Part shown: one piece after another, positions 53,257-62,126 of the stretch | Layout: every line of letters starts with the position of its first letter | Numbering within the stretch: position 1 is the first letter of the stretch | Assembly (NCBI GenBank): GCA_964372115.1 | Contig: CAYJPN010000028.1 | Span: 1 to 64,000 of the forward strand | Direction: 5' to 3' | Source of the DNA: CG2-30-36-16 sp964372115 | Lineage (GTDB): Bacteria > Bacteroidota > Ignavibacteria > Ignavibacteriales > Ignavibacteriaceae | DNA: 64,000 nucleotides | Notes under the pieces: model-generated | The model's database searches: none | What the model was told of the DNA's origin: nothing | What the model saw: the letters and a program-made list of their open reading frames with translations, nothing else | Made by a program: the position numbers and the translations under genes

Positions 53257-53598
53257 TCACTTCAAAAACTCACCATCTATGATTAATAATTTTACTTTTT
53301 TTGAAGTAACAGAACGGTGTGAACTTAAATCATCCGAAACAATATAAGTCATCCCTTCCTTTAAAATAAATTGTTTCCCATCCTCCATACCACTGGTAAG
53401 CTCACCTTGCAAGCAATGGACAATATGCCCTTTGCGGCACCAATGATCGGCTATATAGCCATCTGAATACTCAACTATTCTTACTCGAAGTCCGCTGAAC
53501 TCAATTGTTTGCCAGTAAGCCGTCCCTGTTTCACCTTCATGTTCTGTCTTTGGAATTTCTGACCAATCGATAGTTTGAAAAGGAATATTGCCGCGCAT
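53257..53598 (-). CDS. DHCW-motif cupin-fold protein
   Basis: 113-aa small cupin. The pattern IPFQTIDWSEIPKTEHEGETGTAYW, VRIVEYSDGYIADHWCRKGHI and ELTSGMEDGKQFILKEGMTYIVSDD is characteristic of the DHCW-motif cupin family (DHWC here, with the metal-type His). A perfect TATATTTG -7 box exists on the - strand at 53646-53653. Function of the family is not established. Confidence 0.85.
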   Translation of the reverse strand: MRGNIPFQTIDWSEIPKTEHEGETGTAYWQTIEFSGLRVRIVEYSDGYIADHWCRKGHIVHCLQGELTSGMEDGKQFILKEGMTYIVSDDLSSHRSVTSKKVKLLIIDGEFLK

Positions 53599-53645
53599 CT
53601 AATCGTTCCTTATTAATAAATATTTGAATATTATCATTTCGCAAC

Positions 53646-53653
53646 CAAATATA
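53646..53653 (-). promoter_or_regulatory. Possible -7 box of the cupin gene
   Basis: TATATTTG on the - strand, exact TAnnTTTG, about 48 bases upstream of the cupin ATG. The upstream box at the proper distance is only CTG, so this is a partial match. Confidence 0.35.
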
Positions 53654-53748
53654 ACTAATGATTTTGTTAAATATTCAGGTACATTAAAAATTGCTTAAAA
53701 ACTAAATTATGTAAAACTCAAGCATCTTTTAGTAGTTGGTAAAATAAT

Positions 53749-53784
53749 AAAAACCCTGAAGGCACTTAACCGACAGGGTTTTAA
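53749..53784 (-). terminator. Rho-independent terminator of the 1023-aa secreted protein gene
   Basis: On the - strand: stem AAAACCCTG / CAGGGTTTT with a 15-base loop and a following T-rich tract, 25 bases after the stop of the minus-strand gene. Confidence 0.8.
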
Positions 53785-53807
53785 TAATAAAATTTATTTA
53801 CAAAATA

Positions 53808-56800
53808 TTATTTTAAAAGAGTCATCTTTTGTATTGAAATCTTTTCACCCGAAGTAAGCCTGCAGAAGTAAACTCCGCTTGGTAAATTCGATGCGTTAAA
53901 TGTAACATGATAAGTTCCTGCTGATTTAAATTCATTTAGTAAAGTTCTTACTTTTTCACCGAGCGAATTGTAAACAACAATTTTTACTTCACTGGGTTTA
54001 TCAATTTGAAAGTTTATATTTGTTGACGGATTAAAAGGGTTCGGATAATTCTGGTCTAATTTAAAAGTATATACCTGACTATTATTGTCTTCAACGTTAG
54101 TTACTGTTGAATTGATAGTAAAAGTATAATATGTATTTGCCTGAATATTTGTAACATGATTAAACTGCGTAAGCATATTTATAAATCCGCTGATACCCTG
54201 CCCCGTTAGTTTGAAGGAATAATTATTTCGAGTAACCTCGGGTACCTGCTGAATAATATCATTCCAACTCAGTGATAGTGTTCCCTCTGATTTGGATATA
54301 AATTTAAAAGTCCAGCTTTTACCGGGTTCCGGTAAATTAAAACTACTTTTTACATCGCTTATATAGCGGTTAAAACCGTTAGCCCAGTCCGTTTTTTCAA
54401 AATAAGATTGAATAGAATTTGCAGCCGGGGAAACCGGTGGTTTTGCAATATCAAATGCTGCATCGAATCCATCAGTTGCATCTACATCTGCACCGAAGTA
54501 AAGGAGTGGATCTATCACACCGTTTATTTCTGTTTTTATTGATGCGAGCCAATGTTCGGGGGTTGATTCAATATCTTCTTTTAAATCATTTTTCTTCAGA
54601 GGGCTGCCGGACGTTGAGTCGTGATAGAAGATCATCTTAACACTGTCGGTTAAAGCGGCAAACCAATAACCATTCCATTGTTTTAAAGTATCTTCGGAAT
54701 AATAAGAACCGGTTGAACGATTGTACCCATAATAATTATTTTGTATCCACCCGTTTGTAACTGCATTACTTCCGTTCATTGTAGTTGAACCGCGTTTAAA
54801 GTAAATATGATTTGTCAGATATGATCGGACATAGGGAGCGGCAATCAAATTCCATCCGCTGTTTAATGATACAGAGTCATTAGAAGAAACCGGTGTGCCG
54901 GTTACATCAAGTGTAAATGCAGATTCGACGCCAAGCCAGTAACTGCTGCCGGGATACAAATTATTTGCAACTAAGTAACCGCCTGTATTCGAGTATCCGT
55001 ATAAAAAGAATGAAGCAATGTCATCCCCAATTATTGCTGCTGCCGAGTTATTTTCGGCAGTAACCGGAATGCTCATTAAATTCCACCCTGCTGCTATTGT
55101 ATTACTAATTGTAGAAGTTATGCCGGAACCGGATAATGTAATTGATAATGTATCGGTGTCAGGATCATTAGATAAAACATTAAGTATTGCCGAATATGCG
55201 GTAACAGCCGAGGGAGAAAATTTTACTGTAATGGATGCCGAATCATTTTTAAGTACTGAAAATGATGATGAACTACTTAAAATAAAAGCAGCGTCAGAAC
55301 TAAAAATATTCGAAACATTTAATGTTGTGTCACCCGTGTTATAAATTTTAAATGTTCTGGATGAATCATAGTCAACCTTAACCGCTCCGAAATTTAATGA
55401 AGTTAGTGAGGCTGATATATTAGGGAATAAATTTAATCCGGTACCGGTAAGAGGAATAACAACCGTCCCTTCGTCTGTATCGTTACTGTAGATGGTTAAA
55501 GTTGCATTGTAGGTTTGCACCGAAGTTGGTTTAAACTTAACGGGAACGATTACCGAACTATTTGCGGCGATGTTATAAGTTGTTCCGCCTGTAAATGTAA
55601 AAACTGAACTACTCGAAACGATGTTGGAAACAACAAGTGTTGAATCCCCAAGATTTGAAATTGTTAAATTTAATGTTGTGTCTCTGTTAACTTTTATAGA
55701 ACCAAAATCAAGAGAAGTTGGGGTAACATCAATTTCCTGTGATGCTAAAGAAACTCCTATGATGAGATTAAAGTTTTTTACCGATTCAAGAGTTCCCGAG
55801 TTGTATGTATAATTTGAAACTCTTAGGTCATGGGTAATATTGCCGGAAACATCATAAAGTTGAATATTATAATTAGATGGGATAAAACTAAAGTTATCGG
55901 CTGATATTGTAACATTTGTATTTGTTAAATCAGTGCTTACATCAAAACCCCACGAAGAAGTGGTACTGTCAAGTGAAACCAAATTTTTAATATCTCTTGT
56001 ATAATTTGGCCCGAGTGCAGAAGCCCAGCTTGCATGCGGAAAATAAATTTGAATATAATTGCTTGGAGGAGCCGGGGGTTTAGGAAGATCAATCCCGGTG
56101 TCGAATCCATTAGTTGCGTTTATGCTCATTCCCGCCCAGGCTGTTGTATCGCTTAATGCTAATGTAGAAGCTTTTAATCTTATCAACCATTGGTAGTTAT
56201 CGGAGTAGTAAGAATTGTTAGGAGAAATCTGATCTATCAAATAATGGTTCAACCAGTGGTTGTTGAATGTTATAGAATTTGAACCATTCGGGCCAACGCT
56301 ATTAGTGAATAAATTAGACGGCGCCCCCCCGCAAATAAAACCGTTATCCCAATCTTCCTCAGAGTAAACTACAACATTTATTTGCTGCGGGTTTCCAATA
56401 TCTGCAAGACTTATGCGCGATTCCCAATAGCCACTTCCTTTCCAGTTACCTGTTGAAAAAGAAGAACTCTGCCACGAACCTGCTGTATAAACATCCTTGT
56501 ACTCTGTGTTATCAACTGTTTTAAATGCATAATGATAATTTGCTGAAAAGGGTAATATCGGATTCCATCTCCAAGGAACTCCGGCAGTTGTTCCCGTTCC
56601 ATTCGCGGGATTTTGTTGCGGGTCAGTATCGATATAAATATGATAGACTCTATCGGCATCAGTTATAGTACCGGCGGGCGAATTGCCTGATAACCCCACA
56701 TATAAATAATCTTTATCCCATGTAATGTAGCTGTAAAGATCAGTTCCGCTGGTTGTGCTTAATCGTTCTGTTGTAGTATTAAAATCATTATTCCCGTCTA

Positions 56801-56879
56801 TATTAATTGTATGGTAAGATTGTGCAAATGCGATATAAGACAATAAAATAAACACAAAAAGAAAATAGAATTTTTTCAT
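53808..56879 (-). CDS. Large secreted protein with ASH-like domains and T9SS sorting domain
   Basis: 1023-aa exported protein. Signal peptide at 1-19 (ends IAFAQ). Residues about 20-190 look like a CBM9/DOMON-type sandwich (NDFNTTTERLSTTSGTDLYSYITWDKDYLYVGLSG). Two choice-of-anchor-D/ASH domains follow (about 378-475 and 480-575; LDFGSIKVNRDTTLNLTISNLGDSTLVV and LNFGAVKVDYDSSRTFKIYNTGDTTLNV). Residues 580-740 have a repeated AGWNLMSIPV / SGWNLIAAPY unit. The T9SS type A domain (about 935-1023) has NYPNPFNP and ends KMTLLK. Divergent from the GH57-like gene, with 174 bases between starts. Surface role unknown. Confidence 0.87.
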   Translation of the reverse strand: MKKFYFLFVFILLSYIAFAQSYHTINIDGNNDFNTTTERLSTTSGTDLYSYITWDKDYLYVGLSGNSPAGTITDADRVYHIYIDTDPQQNPANGTGTTAGVPWRWNPILPFSANYHYAFKTVDNTEYKDVYTAGSWQSSSFSTGNWKGSGYWESRISLADIGNPQQINVVVYSEEDWDNGFICGGAPSNLFTNSVGPNGSNSITFNNHWLNHYLIDQISPNNSYYSDNYQWLIRLKASTLALSDTTAWAGMSINATNGFDTGIDLPKPPAPPSNYIQIYFPHASWASALGPNYTRDIKNLVSLDSTTSSWGFDVSTDLTNTNVTISADNFSFIPSNYNIQLYDVSGNITHDLRVSNYTYNSGTLESVKNFNLIIGVSLASQEIDVTPTSLDFGSIKVNRDTTLNLTISNLGDSTLVVSNIVSSSSVFTFTGGTTYNIAANSSVIVPVKFKPTSVQTYNATLTIYSNDTDEGTVVIPLTGTGLNLFPNISASLTSLNFGAVKVDYDSSRTFKIYNTGDTTLNVSNIFSSDAAFILSSSSSFSVLKNDSASITVKFSPSAVTAYSAILNVLSNDPDTDTLSITLSGSGITSTISNTIAAGWNLMSIPVTAENNSAAAIIGDDIASFFLYGYSNTGGYLVANNLYPGSSYWLGVESAFTLDVTGTPVSSNDSVSLNSGWNLIAAPYVRSYLTNHIYFKRGSTTMNGSNAVTNGWIQNNYYGYNRSTGSYYSEDTLKQWNGYWFAALTDSVKMIFYHDSTSGSPLKKNDLKEDIESTPEHWLASIKTEINGVIDPLLYFGADVDATDGFDAAFDIAKPPVSPAANSIQSYFEKTDWANGFNRYISDVKSSFNLPEPGKSWTFKFISKSEGTLSLSWNDIIQQVPEVTRNNYSFKLTGQGISGFINMLTQFNHVTNIQANTYYTFTINSTVTNVEDNNSQVYTFKLDQNYPNPFNPSTNINFQIDKPSEVKIVVYNSLGEKVRTLLNEFKSAGTYHVTFNASNLPSGVYFCRLTSGEKISIQKMTLLK

Positions 56880-57053
56880 TCATTTCCTCACATTAGTTAT
56901 TTAAAAATAGTTTAGCAATAAACGTCTGATATTAAGAAAATTGGTTTACCAATGCAATAGTTTGAAATATATTTTAACTTAAACGGTAACTCAAATAGAC
57001 ATTTAAAATTTTAATATCTATTTTCACTGTGATTAAATAAACCCGAGGGTATT

Positions 57054-60000
57054 GTGAAAAAATATTTTACTTTTATTTTGGTTCTTTTACTTAGCTGTGC
57101 AGGATTTTCTCAGCAAATAAATATAAAGAATAATCCTCCCATCTACATTGCTTTTCTATGGCATATGCATCAGCCTATTTACTGGCCGTATGAGTCTATT
57201 ATTCAGACGGAGCAAAATAACAGGTATCCATTTTCAGTCTTTGATATTCATAACCAGCGGACAGGACCATATACATCATGGCCCAAAAATGCAGTTCAAA
57301 AGGGTATTAGCGCAAACATGCTGCATTTCGGAGCCCAGGTAAGTTTTTCAGGATCACTGATTGAAAATCTAAATAACCTGGAGTCAAATGGTAATCAAAA
57401 TTTTTCAAACTGGAAGAGTAGTTGGAACAGCATAAAAACCCTGCAAACATATCTCGGCAATCCAAGACTCGATATGGTTGCATTTGGCTATCATCACCCG
57501 TTGATGGGTTTAATTGATGAAATTGATATTCGCAAACAAATTCAGGCGCATAAACAAATCATGTCGCAAAACTTTAGTGGCAGTTATTCCAAAGGGATCT
57601 TTCCGCCGGAGAATGCTTTTACTCCTAAAATGATTCCTGCTTTGGTTGCAGAAGGAATTGACTGGGTGCTGATTGATAATGCCCACTTTGAAAGAGCGGC
57701 AGAAAATTATCCGTTCAACACAGGTGGTAATCTTTATGAAGCTAATAAATCAGATGTACAAAATCCCGATCCTAATGATTGGGTGCAGCTAAACGGTTTA
57801 TGGGCGCCAACGAAAGTTTCTACTCAATGGGCTCATCAACCGCATTTTGTAGAGTATGTTGATCCTGAAACCGGGCAAAAAACAAAAATGATTGCGGTCC
57901 CATCAAGTCGTTATCTTGGAAATGAAGATGGACGCGGCGGATTTGGTGCGCTTAACTATGAAAATGTAATGAGTCAGTTTGAAAGCGATAATTCTGATCC
58001 GAATCATCCGACATTAATTGTACTTGCGCATGATGGCGATAATTACGGCGGCGGCAGTGAATCCTATTACAACAGTAATTTTCAGAGTTTTGTAAATTGG
58101 CTGCAAGCAAATAATTCCCGTTTTATTTGTACCACAATTCAAGATTATTTAGAGATGTTCCCACCCGCCGTGGATGATATTATCCATGTTGAAGACGGGA
58201 GTTGGAGCGGTGCCGATAATGGTGATCCTGAATTTAAAAAATGGAATGCCGATCCGGGTAGTGACGGATATTCAGCAGACAGAAATAGTTGGGGAGTAAT
58301 TACTGCCGCAAAAAATATTATGCTTACCGCAAACCAAATTAATCCTTCAAACCCGGCAGTGCAAAATGCATGGAAGTTTATGTTGAATGCAGAAGCGAGT
58401 GATTACTGGTACTGGGATTATTCGCTCAACGGTATATGGGACTCTCATCCTACACGCGGCAGCAATCTTACAACACAGGAAGTTATGAGTATTGTCCAGG
58501 GTGGAAATGATGTTACCGGTCCGACAATTTATTCGCCGCAGCGGGAACCATACAATCCCGGTGGTACCGAATGGGGGATTGCGCAGCCTTCGAACTTTAA
58601 GGTTTGGTCATATGTATATGATTACAGCGGGCTGGCATACGTTAAATTAAAATATAGAACAGATAACGATGGCGTGAATCCCATTTCGTCAATTGAAAAT
58701 GAAACCTTTACCGGCGGCTCTGATGTGAGTGCCTGGAATGAAATAGATATGACAGGCTTATATATTAATCCGCAGACAAATCCGCTTCCATCCTATAAAG
58801 CGGAAGAATTTTCGGCTGAAATAACAGGTATAAACAATAAACTTTTAGATTATTACATCGAAGCAAAAGATAATAACAATAATGTAAGCAAGTCCCAAAT
58901 AAAACATGTTTGGGTTGGAGAGAATAACGGTGGGACAGGTTCGGGTGGTATTACCTGGTTTCCACAACAGCCTACAATAAATGATTCTATAACTATCATA
59001 ATATCAGGCGCAGCACAGGGCGCTAAACTTCATTGGGGAGTTAACAACCAGGGAAGCAGTTGGCAAACCCCAAACCAGGCTTATTGGACTACAGGAACCA
59101 CCTTATTTAATGGTACAGGTCCGGCAGTAGAGTCACCTTTTAATGGTCCTTTAAATGATACTTTAAAAATTAAAATTGGTCCTTTCAACAAACCGGATCA
59201 GTTAATTGAAGAAGTTGCTTTTGTTATTCACTATAATGATGATACCTGGAACAATAACAATGGACAGGACTTTCAGATTAATTTCGGAGGAGGTTCTCAA
59301 ACTTTTACAATTGATGGACAGTTAGATGCTTCTGCAGGATTGGCTGTATCTAATGCGGGTGCGGAACTTTACTTAGCATGGAATGGAAGCGAATTATATC
59401 TTGCAACCCAGTCTGCACAATCAGTCGGCAAAGATGTTTTTATTTTATTAGCAGATTCACTTCGCACCCAGCAGAGCGCTCCATGGGCAAAAGCTGGAAC
59501 GACTGTCGGGTGGTCTGCTTTTCTTGCAAATGAAAGTACAAATAATTACAACTCCTGGTTTGATGCTTCCGGTTCAACTCAGAATGCTGCGGGAAGTTAT
59601 CTTGAGGGAACCGTTAATGTACAATCAGAATTCGGATATATTCCTTCGAAACTTTACATAGCTGTCGGGCGTTATGCCACCAATGATGGCGGAGAGCTTA
59701 CAACACAAGTTCCTTCCGGCAACGGAGACAGTAACATCGATGCGGATGAATTTTTTGAATTTGACTACTCAATTACATCAATTGAAGATAAAAGTTTTAT
59801 AAGAAAAGATTTTCAACTTCTATCGAATTATCCTAACCCGTTTAATCCATCAACAAAAATAAAATATTCAATACCCGAAGGCGGAAGAGTAGTTGTAAAA
59901 ATATTTGATATTCTCGGAAAAGAAGTAATAACATTAACAGACGAATACAAAGATGCCGGTTATTACGAAGTTGAATTTAATGCTGGAAATTTATCAAGCG

Positions 60001-60068
60001 GAGTTTACTTTTACAAAATTGTAAGCGGCAGGTACAGCGAGATAAAAAAGATGGTTTTGTTGAGATAA
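57054..60068 (+). CDS. Secreted GH57-like glycosidase with T9SS sorting domain
   Basis: 1004 aa. Signal peptide at 1-19 (ends CAGFSQ). Catalytic region about 28-400: HMHQP (37-41) and the nucleophile segment FPPENAFTP with Glu186, both family GH57 hallmarks, and a likely acid/base Asp in LAHDGDNYGGG (D327 or D329). After 480 come beta-sandwich domains, including a starch-binding-like region (WFPQQPTINDSITIIISG, LHWGVNNQG) and a DOMON-type sandwich around 770-900. The T9SS domain (about 920-1004) has NYPNPFNP and ends KKMVLLR. GTG start at 57054. Likely acts outside the cell on alpha-glucans; most GH57 enzymes are intracellular, so this is notable. Confidence 0.87.
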   Translation: MKKYFTFILVLLLSCAGFSQQINIKNNPPIYIAFLWHMHQPIYWPYESIIQTEQNNRYPFSVFDIHNQRTGPYTSWPKNAVQKGISANMLHFGAQVSFSGSLIENLNNLESNGNQNFSNWKSSWNSIKTLQTYLGNPRLDMVAFGYHHPLMGLIDEIDIRKQIQAHKQIMSQNFSGSYSKGIFPPENAFTPKMIPALVAEGIDWVLIDNAHFERAAENYPFNTGGNLYEANKSDVQNPDPNDWVQLNGLWAPTKVSTQWAHQPHFVEYVDPETGQKTKMIAVPSSRYLGNEDGRGGFGALNYENVMSQFESDNSDPNHPTLIVLAHDGDNYGGGSESYYNSNFQSFVNWLQANNSRFICTTIQDYLEMFPPAVDDIIHVEDGSWSGADNGDPEFKKWNADPGSDGYSADRNSWGVITAAKNIMLTANQINPSNPAVQNAWKFMLNAEASDYWYWDYSLNGIWDSHPTRGSNLTTQEVMSIVQGGNDVTGPTIYSPQREPYNPGGTEWGIAQPSNFKVWSYVYDYSGLAYVKLKYRTDNDGVNPISSIENETFTGGSDVSAWNEIDMTGLYINPQTNPLPSYKAEEFSAEITGINNKLLDYYIEAKDNNNNVSKSQIKHVWVGENNGGTGSGGITWFPQQPTINDSITIIISGAAQGAKLHWGVNNQGSSWQTPNQAYWTTGTTLFNGTGPAVESPFNGPLNDTLKIKIGPFNKPDQLIEEVAFVIHYNDDTWNNNNGQDFQINFGGGSQTFTIDGQLDASAGLAVSNAGAELYLAWNGSELYLATQSAQSVGKDVFILLADSLRTQQSAPWAKAGTTVGWSAFLANESTNNYNSWFDASGSTQNAAGSYLEGTVNVQSEFGYIPSKLYIAVGRYATNDGGELTTQVPSGNGDSNIDADEFFEFDYSITSIEDKSFIRKDFQLLSNYPNPFNPSTKIKYSIPEGGRVVVKIFDILGKEVITLTDEYKDAGYYEVEFNAGNLSSGVYFYKIVSGRYSEIKKMVLLR

Positions 60069-60343
60069 CGCAGTGCGCAGCGGTTTGGTTGATCCGCCCC
60101 AGTGGATGCCGGGTGAGAAATCTTTCGTGCAGTTCCGGCGGTTTCGATACATTCCGGCTGTGAGAGATTGTGTGTTTGTTTAGTCCGCTGGCAGTCGGAG
60201 CGTTCAGCCACCTTGTGCGAAAGTAATACCACGACATCGAGCGGCTGGCATGAATCGGATGAATTGAGATAGCCTTAAGTGATTTAAAATAGTGAGTTTG
60301 ACAGTAAAAAACGAAAACAAAGAAATTTAGATACAATATTATT
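60069..60343. other. GC-rich intergenic patch without a gene
   Basis: From the stop of the GH57-like gene to about 60260 the sequence is clearly richer in G and C than anything around it, then returns to AT-rich. Short open frames exist on the minus strand but have no ribosome site, and their translations do not resemble known proteins. Words such as GTGAGAAATCTTTCGTGCAG and GCCGGGTGAGAAATC resemble dispersed junk repeats of Bacteroidota genomes. Probably a repeat remnant. Confidence 0.45.
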
Positions 60344-60372
60344 TATGAACCTGACTTCCGGCAGGTTTATAA
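60344..60372 (-). terminator. Weak hairpin between convergent genes
   Basis: GAACCTG ... CAGGTTT (seven-base stem with one mismatch, nine-base loop) between the GH57-like gene and glnS, which converge. No strong T run on either side. Confidence 0.4.
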
Positions 60373-60404
60373 ATAATTAAGATTTAAAAGCAGTATTTGA
60401 AATT

Positions 60405-62108
60405 TTATGCTCTCTCAATTTTTGCCCATGTATCTCTAAGCGGGACTGTTCTGTTAAACACTAAATTATTTTCGGATGAGTCCTTTGAGTCGACACAAAA
60501 ATAACCGAGACGCTCGAACTGAAATTTGTCACCGCTTTTTGCCGATTTAATAAATGGTTCCAGCTTACAATTCTTCAAAACGGTTAATGAATCTGAATTG
60601 ATAAAAGATTTAAAATCTGTTTCTTTATCTTCTGAGGGATCTTCAACAGTAAATAGTCTATCATACAATCTTACTTCTGTATCAATTGCATGTTGCGCCG
60701 AAACCCAGTGAATTGTTCCCTTCACTTTTCTTCCGCTTTGTACTGAACCGCTTTTTGTTTCGGGATCATATGTACAATGAACTTCCTTTATACTTCCATC
60801 GTCATTCTTTATTACATCTACACACTTTATTATATATGCGTAGCGGAGTCTAACCTCGTTGCCGGGTGAAAGTCTGAAATATTTTTTCGGAGGGTCTTCC
60901 CTAAAGTCATCCTGTTCAATATAAAGTTCTTTGCTGAAGGGTACTTTTCGAGAGCCCATCGTTTCATCTTCGGGGTTGTTAACGGCATCTAATTCTTCAA
61001 CTAAGTCATCCGGATAATTATCGATGATTAGTTTTAAAGGATTCAAAACTGCCATTACTCTTTGAGCGCGTTTATTTAAATCTTCTTTAATACTGAATTC
61101 GAGCAACGCAACATCAATCATTCCATCGCGCTTTGCAACACCGATGCGTTCAGAAAAATTTCTTAACGATTCGGGTGTGTAGCCTCTCCGTCTTAAACCG
61201 CAAATAGTTGGCATACGCGGGTCATCCCAACCGTTTACTATTTTTTCATTTACAAGCTGCAGAAGTTTTCGTTTGCTCATTATAGTGTAGCTCAAATTTA
61301 ACCTTGCAAATTCAATTTGCCGGGGATGATGAATTTCAAGTTGTTCGACAAACCAGTTGTAAAGGGGTCTATGGTTTTCAAACTCCAATGTGCATATTGA
61401 ATGCGTGATACCTTCAAGCGAATCGGACTGACCGTGAGCGTAATCGTACATCGGGTAGATGCACCATTTGTCCCCGGTACGGTGATGATTTGCGTGACGT
61501 ATGCGGTACATAATCGGATCGCGCATGTTCATATTCGGGGACGACATATCTATCTTCGCTCTTAAAACCAACTCGCCGTCTTTAAATTCGCCGGTTTTCA
61601 TTCGTACAAATAAATCCAAATTTTCTTCTACACTTCTATTTCGGTAAGGACTTTCTTGTCCAGCTTCGGTTGGCGTGCCGCGTGTGTTTTTTATCTGATC
61701 GGAAGGCTGCGAGTCTACATAAGCCTTTCCTTTTTTTATAAGTTGAACAGCATACTCATAAAGGTTGTCAAAGTAATCGGATGCGTAAAACAATCTTGTT
61801 TCCCAATCAAAACCAAGCCAGCGTACGTCTTCCATAATCGAATCAACATATTCAACATCTTCCGTTGTAGGGTTTGTGTCATCAAAACGAAGATTGCACA
61901 ATCCTTTGTACTCTCTTGCTAAACCGAAATTAAGACAAATTGATTTAGCATGCCCGATGTGCAAATAGCCATTTGGCTCGGGGGGAAAACGTGTGTGTAC
62001 TTTTGAATATTTCCCCGCAGCGAGGTCATCATCAATAATTTCTTTTATGAAATTTGACGGGATATTGTTTGCACTATTATTTTCTGTGGTCATTTTTTCG
62101 TTACTCAT
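60405..62108 (-). CDS. glnS: Glutaminyl-tRNA synthetase
   Basis: GlnRS, class Ib synthetase that charges tRNA(Gln) directly. HIGH box as HIGH (50-53, in PEPNGYLHIGHAKS), KMSKS-type box IMSKRKLL near residue 276, LRFDDTNPTTEDVEYVDSI, and GlnRS-specific C-terminal beta-barrel parts (KVKGTIHWVSA, VPLRDTWAKIE). Length 567 aa is close to the E. coli enzyme. gltX lies 18 bases upstream on the same strand; the two are probably cotranscribed. Together with gatC at 12627 the genome seems to have both GlnRS and amidotransferase routes. Confidence 0.96.
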   Translation of the reverse strand: MSNEKMTTENNSANNIPSNFIKEIIDDDLAAGKYSKVHTRFPPEPNGYLHIGHAKSICLNFGLAREYKGLCNLRFDDTNPTTEDVEYVDSIMEDVRWLGFDWETRLFYASDYFDNLYEYAVQLIKKGKAYVDSQPSDQIKNTRGTPTEAGQESPYRNRSVEENLDLFVRMKTGEFKDGELVLRAKIDMSSPNMNMRDPIMYRIRHANHHRTGDKWCIYPMYDYAHGQSDSLEGITHSICTLEFENHRPLYNWFVEQLEIHHPRQIEFARLNLSYTIMSKRKLLQLVNEKIVNGWDDPRMPTICGLRRRGYTPESLRNFSERIGVAKRDGMIDVALLEFSIKEDLNKRAQRVMAVLNPLKLIIDNYPDDLVEELDAVNNPEDETMGSRKVPFSKELYIEQDDFREDPPKKYFRLSPGNEVRLRYAYIIKCVDVIKNDDGSIKEVHCTYDPETKSGSVQSGRKVKGTIHWVSAQHAIDTEVRLYDRLFTVEDPSEDKETDFKSFINSDSLTVLKNCKLEPFIKSAKSGDKFQFERLGYFCVDSKDSSENNLVFNRTVPLRDTWAKIERA

Positions 62109-62126
62109 AATTATAAATCCAGTGGA

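Noticed and set aside
59977..60336. Minus-strand ORFs of 73 and 119 codons in the GC-rich patch
   Set aside because: No ribosome site, overlap with the end of the GH57-like gene, and translations that look like out-of-frame repeat sequence.
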